Below are positions 50,103 through 57,382 of a DNA stretch of 64,000 nt, piece by piece; the stretch's first letter is position 1, and every line of letters starts with the position of its first letter. This DNA comes from Myxococcus terminator_A (GTDB lineage: Bacteria > Myxococcota > Myxococcia > Myxococcales > Myxococcaceae): NCBI GenBank assembly GCA_049194865.1, contig JBLZWL010000002.1, forward strand, positions 394,193 to 458,192. Reading direction: 5' to 3'. The notes beneath the pieces are model-generated. The model was not told where the DNA came from and did not search any database. It saw nothing but the letters and a program-made list of their open reading frames with translations. The position numbers and the translations under genes were made by a program.

Positions 50103-50657
50103 TTACCCCGCCTTCGCCAGCTTCTGGGTCAGGGTCTCCTCACCCTTGCTCCAGTTGCAGGGGCACAGCTCGTCCGTCTGGAGCGCGTCCAGGGTGCGGA
50201 CGGTCTCGGAGACGTTGCGGCCGACGGACAGGTCGTTGACCGTCACGTGGCGGATGATGCCCTCGGGGTCCGCGATGAACGTCGCGCGCAGCGCCACGCC
50301 CTCCTCCTTGTGGAGGATGCCCAGCGCGTTGCACAGCTCGTGCTTCAGGTCCGCCAGCATCGGGAACGGCAGGCCCTTGAGGTCCGGGTGGTGCGTGCGC
50401 CACGCGTGGTGCACGAACTCGCTGTCCGTGCTCAGGCCCAGCACCTGCGCGTCACGGTCATTGAAGTCCTTGTTCTTCTTGCCGAACTCCGCGATCTCCG
50501 TCGGGCAGATGAACGTGAAGTCCTTGGGCCAGGCAAACAGCACCAGCCACTTGCCCTTGTATGTCTCGTTCGTGATTTCCTGGAACTCCTTGCCCTTCTC
50601 CAGGCTCACGGTGGCCTTGACCTTGAAGCTCGGAATCTTGTCGCCAACGGTCAGCAT
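50103..50657 (-). CDS. ahpC: Peroxiredoxin AhpC
   Basis: AhpC reduces H2O2 and organic peroxides. The 184-residue protein has the peroxidatic Cys 51 in FTFICPTE and two C-terminal Cys, 165 and 167, in ELCPCNW. This three-Cys pattern is that of AhpD-dependent AhpC. AAGGAG lies 7 bp before the ATG at 50657, so longer readings are rejected. A sigma-54-type promoter lies upstream at 50724-50739, and a leader hairpin lies at 50676-50696. Confidence 0.95.
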   Translation of the reverse strand: MLTVGDKIPSFKVKATVSLEKGKEFQEITNETYKGKWLVLFAWPKDFTFICPTEIAEFGKKNKDFNDRDAQVLGLSTDSEFVHHAWRTHHPDLKGLPFPMLADLKHELCNALGILHKEEGVALRATFIADPEGIIRHVTVNDLSVGRNVSETVRTLDALQTDELCPCNWSKGEETLTQKLAKAG

Positions 50658-50675
50658 GTACTGCTCCTTGGGTTG

Positions 50676-50696
50676 AGGGGTCCGGGGGGGACCCCT
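50676..50696 (-). promoter_or_regulatory. Leader hairpin before ahpC
   Basis: A perfect 8-bp stem (AGGGGTCC with GGACCCCT) and a 5-nt loop end 6 bp before the ahpC ribosome site. It may affect translation or RNA life. Confidence 0.45.
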
Positions 50697-50723
50697 GGGA
50701 AGGTGTCTTCTGCTAACAGCTAC

Positions 50724-50739
50724 AGCAGACCTTGTGCCA
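50724..50739 (-). promoter_or_regulatory. Sigma-54 promoter of ahpCD
   Basis: The minus strand reads TGGCAC-AAGGT-CTGCT. This matches the sigma-54 consensus TGGCACG-N4-TTGCW at all but two positions, with the key GG and GC separated by exactly 10 nt. Predicted start is near 50713, giving a leader of about 56 nt. The divergent gene encodes a sigma-54 activator. An inverted repeat TCTGCT with AGCAGA overlaps the -12 element. Confidence 0.75.
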
Positions 50740-50871
50740 GTCAATTCACTTCAATGATTCCAGGGACTTGACTTCAGGCCCCCACTGGCCGGTGTTGCTG
50801 GGGCGGTGAATAACGAAATATCGGTGATGACCGCCACTGCAATTTCGGTGGAGCGCTATTATTCATGCCGT

Positions 50872-52476
50872 ATGTCGGATGAACTGTCAGCCCTTACCGA
50901 GGGCGCGAAGGATGCTCGGGACCTGGTCGAGCTGGCAACCACCGAAGATTCGGTGGATGAGCTGCTTCGTCGAGGACTGGACTGGTTGACGCGTGTGGTG
51001 CGCTTCGACCTGGCGACGCTGTTCCTCTTGAGGGACGGCAAGCTGGTGTCGGTGGCGGCGCGCGGTCCGCTGGCGAACGCGAAGGTGCGCCACCACGCGT
51101 TGACCCTGTCGGACTTCCCCTCGCTGCGCGTGGCGCTGGAGACGCGGCGGGCGCGGGCCTTCACGGAAGAGGACCACTCGCACGGCGACGGAGACCCGTT
51201 CGACGGCGTGCTCGACTTGCCGCCGGGGCACGCGTGCATGGTGGTGCCGCTGTGCGCGGGCGAGCGCACCTATGGCGTGCTGACGTTGGACCGCGCCGAG
51301 TGCGAGACGTACCCGCAGCCGGTGGTGGACCTGGTGGAGGTCTACGGGCAGATGCTGGCGACGGCGCTCCAGGCGGCCGAGCAGCGAGCGACCTTCGAGC
51401 GGCTCCACCATCAGGAGCACGCGCACGCGAAGCTCCTGGAGGCGCAGCTCGGCGGAGAGTCCGAGGGCATCCTCGAGGCGTCGCTGAGCCCCGTCATGAG
51501 GGATTTGGCGCGGCGGGCGCGGCAGGTGGCGGAGACGGACACGCCGGTGCTGATTACCGGTGAGACGGGCACGGGCAAGGAGCGGCTGGCGCGGGCCATC
51601 CACAAGTGGAGCTCGCGCGCGGACCAGCCCTTCGTCACGCTCAACTGCGCGGCGATTCCGGCGGGCCTGCTGGAGAGCGAGCTGTTCGGCCATGTGAAGG
51701 GCGCCTTCACGGGCGCGACGAAGGACCGCGCGGGCCGCTTCCAGATGGCGAGCGGAGGCACGCTGCTGTTGGACGAGGTGGGTGAGCTGCCCGTCGAGCT
51801 GCAGGCGAAGCTCTTGCGCGCGTTGCAGGAGAAGGCCTTCGAGCCGGTGGGCAGCGACAAGACGGTGCGCTCGGACGTGCGCATCCTCGCGGCCACGCAC
51901 GTGGACCTGCACCGCGCCATCGCCGAGAAGCGCTTTCGTGAAGACCTGTACTACCGGCTGAGTGTCTTCCCGCTGCGGCTGCCGCCCCTGCGCGAGCGGC
52001 GCGAGGACCTGGCGCAGCTGTGCACGTTCCTCCTGGAGGAGCAGGCGCGGCGCACCGGGCGGCGCGGCATGCGCGTGTCACCGGCGGGGCTGGCGAGGCT
52101 GGAGTCGTATGACTGGCCGGGCAACCTGCGCGAGCTGGGCAACGCGCTGGAGCGCGCCACCATCCTGACGAAGGGCACGGAGCTGGGCCCGTCCACGTTC
52201 GACGTGGCCGCGCACGGCGGCGGCGCTCCGGTGGCGGCGCAGGTGGAGGCGGCGGTGCCGAGCGTGGTGGACGCGACGATGAAGCCGGGCTCGGTGCTGA
52301 CGCTGGCTGCGGTGCAGCGGGAGCACATCCTGCGGGTGCTGACGCTCACGCGGGGCCGCGTCTATGGCCCGGGCGGTGCGGCGGCGCTGCTGGGCCTCAA
52401 GCCCTCCACGCTCCAGAGCCGGATGAAGAAGCTGGGCATCGCCCGGCTGGAGCAGTTCGTGGTGGACGAGGTGTGA
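50872..52476 (+). CDS. Sigma-54-dependent activator with GAF domain
   Basis: A 534-residue enhancer-binding protein. It has an N-terminal GAF sensor domain (about 20-180), an AAA+ domain with Walker A GETGTGKE (near 230), the sigma-54 contact loop GAFTGA, and Walker B LLLDEVGELP. A C-terminal Fis-type helix-turn-helix ends it (GGAAALLGLKPSTLQSRMKKLGI). It is FhlA/NorR-like. It probably senses a small molecule or redox state and drives ahpCD from the sigma-54 promoter 133 bp away on the opposite strand. The start is uncertain: ATG 50872 or ATG 50827. Confidence 0.92.
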   Translation: MSDELSALTEGAKDARDLVELATTEDSVDELLRRGLDWLTRVVRFDLATLFLLRDGKLVSVAARGPLANAKVRHHALTLSDFPSLRVALETRRARAFTEEDHSHGDGDPFDGVLDLPPGHACMVVPLCAGERTYGVLTLDRAECETYPQPVVDLVEVYGQMLATALQAAEQRATFERLHHQEHAHAKLLEAQLGGESEGILEASLSPVMRDLARRARQVAETDTPVLITGETGTGKERLARAIHKWSSRADQPFVTLNCAAIPAGLLESELFGHVKGAFTGATKDRAGRFQMASGGTLLLDEVGELPVELQAKLLRALQEKAFEPVGSDKTVRSDVRILAATHVDLHRAIAEKRFREDLYYRLSVFPLRLPPLRERREDLAQLCTFLLEEQARRTGRRGMRVSPAGLARLESYDWPGNLRELGNALERATILTKGTELGPSTFDVAAHGGGAPVAAQVEAAVPSVVDATMKPGSVLTLAAVQREHILRVLTLTRGRVYGPGGAAALLGLKPSTLQSRMKKLGIARLEQFVVDEV

Positions 52477-52478
52477 CG

Positions 52479-52509
52479 TCGGGGCGCCCGTGTCGACAGG
52501 GCGCCCCGA
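52479..52509. terminator. Hairpin between convergent genes
   Basis: A perfect 11-bp stem (TCGGGGCGCCC with its complement) and a 9-nt loop start right after the activator stop and end just before the next stop on the other strand. No T-tract. Confidence 0.6.
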
Positions 52510-52515
52510 GGGACT

Positions 52516-53874
52516 TCAGCCCGGACGCTGCTGGGTGGCCGGCAGCGGGTAGGTGGTGCCCGTCTTGCCGAAGGGCGCGTCGAACAGGTGCGGGTCCTGC
52601 TGGCGCGTGCGGAACAGGTCGATGATGTAGTTCATCCGCTGGTCCAGCTTGCTCCAGTCCTTGGCCGCGGTGCCCTTGAGGCTGTCGGAGCTGGAGTCCA
52701 GCTTGCCCAGGAGGGCGCGCAGCTCCGGGTTCTCGATGGAGCGCAGGTGCGGCGGGAAGAGCGTGGACTCCATGCCCGGAGGCGGGGGCAAATCGTTGCC
52801 CAGCTTCAGCGCGCCACCCGGCACCGCGAGCTTCATCATGTGCTCGGTGGCGACCCGGCGGAACACGGAGGCCGTCGCGTCGACCAGGGGGTTGAGCGCC
52901 GCGTCCACGAGGCCCGTCCTCAGGGCGGCCTTGCCCGCGAGCTTGGCGGGGAAGGGCAGCGCGTTGATGCCGCCCTCGATGCTCTGCTTGAGGATGTTCC
53001 GGAAGGTGTCCTTCACCGGCGCGTTGAGCGCCTTCTCCACGTGCTGCTGGAGCTGCGTCTGCTCGTGCAGGCCAATGCGGTCATTGGCCAGCAGCATCAG
53101 CTCCGCCTTCTTGTTCGGGTCCTTCTCGAACATGGCCTTGGTGTAGTCGCCGAAGGCCTCCTTCAGGAGCGGCTTGTCCTTGCCGAAGCCGTCCAGGTAC
53201 TTCGCCGTCTTGGCGGCGTCGTAGGACGTGTCGCCCTGGAAGGTCTCGATGAAGCGGGCGAACTCCTGGCCCACCTCGTTGAAGACGAACTGGTTGCCGT
53301 CCGCGATGGACTTGCTGACGTTGTTGAGCGCTTCGGTGCCGGCCGCGGCGATGTCCGCCAGGGGCAGCGCGGGCAGGCCCAGCTTGCGCAGCACGTCGTC
53401 CACCTTCTTCAGCGGCCCGGCCATGTCACTGGCGCCCTTGAGCGCATCGGTCAGGAACTTGGGCATGTCCTCGTTGCGGATGCTCACGCCCGCCTGCTTG
53501 GACGCCCACGTCGCGAAGGTGGACCAGTTGGCGTTGTCCTTGCCGAGCATCTGACCCAGGCCGTTGGACAGGTCCGCGTAGCCCTGCGTAATCGCGTAGT
53601 TGCGCGCCACCGGGTCCTGGATGGAGGCAATGGCCTTCACATCCGCGACGCTGGGGTAGGTGCCCGGGGCGACCTTCGTCCCCTGCGGGGCGACGGGAGT
53701 GGTCAGCGCCACCACCGGCTTGCGCACGCCGCCCGTGTCGAACAGGGACACGTCGCGAGCGTCGCCGCGCGTTACCGGGGCCTGGGGCTTCACCTCGTTG
53801 CGGACGGGCGCCGGGGTGGCGGGAGTCTCAAGCGGACGGGGCTGGACGCGGGGACCGGAGATCGGGGTCTTCAT
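52516..53874 (-). CDS. Soluble protein of unknown function
   Basis: A 452-residue protein with no signal peptide. The first 50 residues are Pro-rich and probably disordered, and the rest is mostly helical, with stretches such as NYAITQGYADLSNGLGQML and LMLLANDRIGLHEQTQLQQHV. A Pro-rich PPPPG lies near residue 370. I do not recognise a family. Nothing near it hints at a role. Confidence 0.72.
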   Translation of the reverse strand: MKTPISGPRVQPRPLETPATPAPVRNEVKPQAPVTRGDARDVSLFDTGGVRKPVVALTTPVAPQGTKVAPGTYPSVADVKAIASIQDPVARNYAITQGYADLSNGLGQMLGKDNANWSTFATWASKQAGVSIRNEDMPKFLTDALKGASDMAGPLKKVDDVLRKLGLPALPLADIAAAGTEALNNVSKSIADGNQFVFNEVGQEFARFIETFQGDTSYDAAKTAKYLDGFGKDKPLLKEAFGDYTKAMFEKDPNKKAELMLLANDRIGLHEQTQLQQHVEKALNAPVKDTFRNILKQSIEGGINALPFPAKLAGKAALRTGLVDAALNPLVDATASVFRRVATEHMMKLAVPGGALKLGNDLPPPPGMESTLFPPHLRSIENPELRALLGKLDSSSDSLKGTAAKDWSKLDQRMNYIIDLFRTRQQDPHLFDAPFGKTGTTYPLPATQQRPG

Positions 53875-53974
53875 GGTGTGAAGGAGTATCGGCCCAGGGA
53901 GGGCGGAAGTTGCGTGGCTGTCATGGGTTGTCCGCTCCTGGTGGAAACCCTTGATGCCTCAAGGATAGTTGGGC

Positions 53975-55462
53975 ATGGGGGGTGTTCGTTCCATGTCGCG
54001 CCGTCGCCTTTCGTGTCGCCAGCCCCACACTCCCGGGCTGGCCTTGCTGTGCCTCGCGTGGGGGTTGGCGGTGCTGCTCGGCTGTGGCCGGGGTGAGGCG
54101 CCGGGCTCCGGGGGTGACTGGAAGGGGAGGACGCTGCGCATCGGGACGGATGCCACCTACCCGCCGTTCGAGTCGGTGAAGGACGGCGAGCTGGTCGGCT
54201 TCGACATCGAGCTGGGCGCGCTCATCGCCGAGGAGTTGGGCGCGAAGGTGGCGTGGACGAACACGTCCTTCGACGGGGTGTTTCCCGCGCTGATGGCGGG
54301 GAAGTTCGACCTGGTGATTTCGGCCGTGACGATGACGCCCGAGCGCCAGCAGCGGCTGGGCTTCTCCGCGCCGTACTACACGGCGGGACAGCTCGTGGTG
54401 GCGCGGGAGGCGGACACCGCCGTCACGGAAATCGAGAGCCTGCGCGGGAAGACGGCGGGCATTCAGCTCAACACCAGCGCGTCGCTGGTGCTGGAGAAGT
54501 TCCCGGATATCGAGGTGCGGCAGTATCCGAGCATCGACCTGGCGCTCCAGGACCTGCGCAACGGCAACCTGGCGGGCGTGGTGGGGGACGGGCCGACGCT
54601 GCGCTACTTCCTGGCCCATGGCTTCCAGGGGCTGCGCGTCGCGGGCGGGCTGCTGACGGAGGAGCACTACGGCATCGTGATGCGGCCGGATGACCCCGCG
54701 CTGCGCGAGGCCGTCAACGCCGCGCTCCAGCGCCTGCGCGACAGCGGGAAGTTCGCCGCGCTGGAGGAGCGCTACTTCGGCGAGGCGGCCCAGGCGGCCC
54801 AGGCGACACCGCAAGCGGTGCCCTGGGGCAAGGTGACCTGGCGGCTGGCCCGGGGGCTGGGGCTGACGCTGGGGCTCACCCTGCTGGCGCTGGTGTCCGG
54901 ACTGCCGCTGGGGCTGGCCGTCGCGCTGGGGCGACGGGTGCGCTTCCGTCCGCTGGCGTGGCTGTGCGCCGCGTACGTCGAGGGGCTTCGCGGAACGCCG
55001 TTGCTGGTGCAAATCATCTTCATCTACTACGCGCTGCCGCAGCTCCTGGGTGTGGACCTGCCGCCGATGCTGGCGGCGGTGCTGGCGCTGACGCTCAACA
55101 GCGCCGCGTACGTGGCGGAGATCTTCCGGGCGGGCATCGCCTCCGTGGACGCGGGGCAGGAGGAGGCCGCGCGGGCGCTGGGGATGGGCCGCGCGCAGGT
55201 CATGCGCTACGTCATCCTCCCGCAGGCGGTGCGCAACGTGCTGCCGCCGCTGACGAACGAGGGCATCGCCCTGCTGAAGGACTCCTCGCTGGTGTCCATC
55301 ATCGGCATGGCGGAGCTGACGCGGGCGGGACAGGAGCTGGCGAGCCAGCTCGCCGCGCCCCTGGCCGTGTGGCCGCTCGTCGCGTTGTTCTACCTGTTGG
55401 CCACGCTGCCGCTGACGCGGCTGGCCTCGGCGCTGGAGAAGCGCCTCCACCGTCAGGGGTGA
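53975..55462 (+). CDS. Amino-acid ABC importer: binding protein fused to permease
   Basis: A 495-residue fusion. A lipoprotein-type signal (lipobox LLGC at Cys 37) leads into a polar-amino-acid binding domain (about 50-275; YPPFESVKDGELVGFDIEL, GKFDLVISAVTMTPER). A HisM/GlnP-type permease follows with the EAA loop (EEAARALGMGRAQVMRYVILP). The start is ATG 53975 with AAGGA 9 bp upstream; an in-frame ATG at 53993 is possible. Binding domains fused to the permease hold substrate close to the channel and are known in Gram-positive and some Gram-negative bacteria. Confidence 0.9.
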   Translation: MGGVRSMSRRRLSCRQPHTPGLALLCLAWGLAVLLGCGRGEAPGSGGDWKGRTLRIGTDATYPPFESVKDGELVGFDIELGALIAEELGAKVAWTNTSFDGVFPALMAGKFDLVISAVTMTPERQQRLGFSAPYYTAGQLVVAREADTAVTEIESLRGKTAGIQLNTSASLVLEKFPDIEVRQYPSIDLALQDLRNGNLAGVVGDGPTLRYFLAHGFQGLRVAGGLLTEEHYGIVMRPDDPALREAVNAALQRLRDSGKFAALEERYFGEAAQAAQATPQAVPWGKVTWRLARGLGLTLGLTLLALVSGLPLGLAVALGRRVRFRPLAWLCAAYVEGLRGTPLLVQIIFIYYALPQLLGVDLPPMLAAVLALTLNSAAYVAEIFRAGIASVDAGQEEAARALGMGRAQVMRYVILPQAVRNVLPPLTNEGIALLKDSSLVSIIGMAELTRAGQELASQLAAPLAVWPLVALFYLLATLPLTRLASALEKRLHRQG

Positions 55463-55470
55463 GGACCGCC

Positions 55471-56205
55471 ATGGCGCTCGTCGAGGTTCGCAATCTGCAC
55501 AAGCGCTTCGGGGCGCTGGAGGTCCTCAAGGGCGTGGACCTCTCGGTGCAGCCCGGGGAGGTGGTGGTCTTCGTGGGCCCGTCCGGCTGTGGCAAGTCCA
55601 CGCTGCTTAGGTGCCTGTGCGGCCTGGAAGTGCCGTCCGAGGGCGAAGTCGTCGTCGGGGGGATTCCCGTGCGCGCGGAGCCCAAGGCGCTCCAGGCGCT
55701 GCACCGCCGCGTGGGCATGGTGTTCCAGCGCTTCCACCTGTTCCCCCACCTGAGCGCGCTGGCCAACGTGACGCTCGCGCCGCGCAAGGTGCTGGGGCTG
55801 TCGGAGGAGGAGGCGGAGGCCCTGGGGCGGCGCATGCTGACGATGGTGCATCTGGAGTCACGCGCGGACGCGTACCCGAGCCAGCTCTCCGGGGGGCAGC
55901 AGCAGCGGGTGGCCATTGCCCGGGCCCTGGCGATGAAGCCGGAGTTGATGCTCTTCGACGAGCCGACCAGCGCGTTGGACCCGGAGCTGGTGGGCGAGGT
56001 GCTGGAGGTCATGCGCGAGTTGGCGCGTGAGGGCATGACGATGTGCGTGGTGACGCACGAGATGGGCTTCGCGGCGGACGTGGCGCACCGCGTGGTGTTC
56101 ATGGACGCGGGGAAGGTGGTGGAGGAGGGCCCGCCTCAACAAGTCCTGCGCGAGCCCCAGCACCCTCGCACCCGTGAGTTCCTCGCGAGGCTGCTCCAGC
56201 GGTGA
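55471..56205 (+). CDS. Amino-acid ABC transporter ATPase, GlnQ-like
   Basis: A 244-residue ATPase of the polar-amino-acid class. Walker A is GPSGCGKST, the Q-loop is VFQRFHLFPHL, the signature is LSGGQQQR and Walker B is LMLFDEPTSALD. It follows the fused binding-permease gene by 8 bp, so together they form a complete importer. Confidence 0.95.
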   Translation: MALVEVRNLHKRFGALEVLKGVDLSVQPGEVVVFVGPSGCGKSTLLRCLCGLEVPSEGEVVVGGIPVRAEPKALQALHRRVGMVFQRFHLFPHLSALANVTLAPRKVLGLSEEEAEALGRRMLTMVHLESRADAYPSQLSGGQQQRVAIARALAMKPELMLFDEPTSALDPELVGEVLEVMRELAREGMTMCVVTHEMGFAADVAHRVVFMDAGKVVEEGPPQQVLREPQHPRTREFLARLLQR

Positions 56206-56297
56206 GGGGATTTCCGTACGGGGGACGTTGGGTGGGGACATGGGCGCGATTGGCTGGTTCGCCATGACGGCGACCGGGCGCCCATGGTGGAGCCTCG

Positions 56298-57377
56298 ATG
56301 TCCCCTCTCTTCGTGTCGCGTCGTCCCGTGTCCTGGGGTGTGCGCTTGTCTCCGCTGTGTCTGCTGTGGTCGCTGTCCGTCGGGTGTGACGTCCCCTCCT
56401 CGGGCGTCGAGGAGCCCCTGCCCGCGCTGGACAGCGCCAGCGCGTCGTCCGTCACGAATCCGCCCGAGCCGGAGTACCCGGATGACAATCTGCCGCCGTT
56501 GGCGCTCAGCGTCGTGCAGAGCCCCGCGGGCGACGCTGTCACCGCGCCGGTGCTGACCACGCTCCGGGCCCCCGATGACGTCACCGTCGAGTTCATCCAG
56601 GTGGACGAAGAGTCCATCGCCGTCGCCGTGGGCGGGCCCGAGACGTCGGCCACGTCCATCGACCGGGTGATGGGGCAGATGTCCGCCGCCGCGAGCCCCG
56701 CGGCCCTCTACCTCGCGCTGTCTCCCACGGGCACGGTGGTGCCGCGCACGCTCCAGGCCCACAGCAACGCGGTCGTCGCCGCCGGCAACTGGAAGCAGGG
56801 CAGCACGTCGCCGTCCGTCTCCGAGCCGGCCATCGGCGCGGGCGCACCGCGCTCCCTGGGCACGTGCGGCGGCCTGAAGGCCAATGGCCAGGGCACCATG
56901 CACGAGAACCACGGCCGCTGCGATGACTGGCACCGGGACATCGACGAGGTCACCCAGTGGATTTCAACGGACATGATTGGGTATGGCGCCTACGTGCGCG
57001 CCATCACCGGCGGCGTCTTCTGGGACATCCAGAAGCGCAACTGCCTGAAGAGCTGGTGCGACTGGGGCGTTCTCTTCAAGAAGACCATTCCCCAGGGGCA
57101 CGTCTGGTATTTCCCCTACGTGAACGTGAACAACGACTTCAAGGCCCACAGCCGCGCCACCACGCTCAACAACAACGGTGTCCACCAGCACCAGGTGTCG
57201 ACGTGCAGCGACTGGAAGACGCGCACCAACTGGACCTCCAGCCTGGCGGGCGGCTGCTTCATCAACTTCCATCAGACGAACCTGTACTGCAACTCGCAGT
57301 CGTATGAGGGGCTGGACCCGAACTACATCTGGACGCCCTTCAGCGCGGGCGGCAACGGGACGCCGTTCGGCTGCTGA
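56298..57377 (+). CDS. Secreted Cys-rich lipoprotein, unknown function
   Basis: This 359-residue protein has a signal sequence ending in lipobox SVGC (near Cys 30), a Pro/Ser-rich linker, and a C-terminal half rich in Cys, Trp, His and Asn. Eight or more Cys lie after residue 190 (CGGLK, CDDWH, NCLKSWCDWG, CSDW, GGC, YC, GC), so several disulphides are likely. GGAG lies before the ATG. The family is unknown; a surface or secreted binding protein or enzyme is possible. Confidence 0.78.
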   Translation: MSPLFVSRRPVSWGVRLSPLCLLWSLSVGCDVPSSGVEEPLPALDSASASSVTNPPEPEYPDDNLPPLALSVVQSPAGDAVTAPVLTTLRAPDDVTVEFIQVDEESIAVAVGGPETSATSIDRVMGQMSAAASPAALYLALSPTGTVVPRTLQAHSNAVVAAGNWKQGSTSPSVSEPAIGAGAPRSLGTCGGLKANGQGTMHENHGRCDDWHRDIDEVTQWISTDMIGYGAYVRAITGGVFWDIQKRNCLKSWCDWGVLFKKTIPQGHVWYFPYVNVNNDFKAHSRATTLNNNGVHQHQVSTCSDWKTRTNWTSSLAGGCFINFHQTNLYCNSQSYEGLDPNYIWTPFSAGGNGTPFGC

Positions 57378-57382
57378 GCCCG

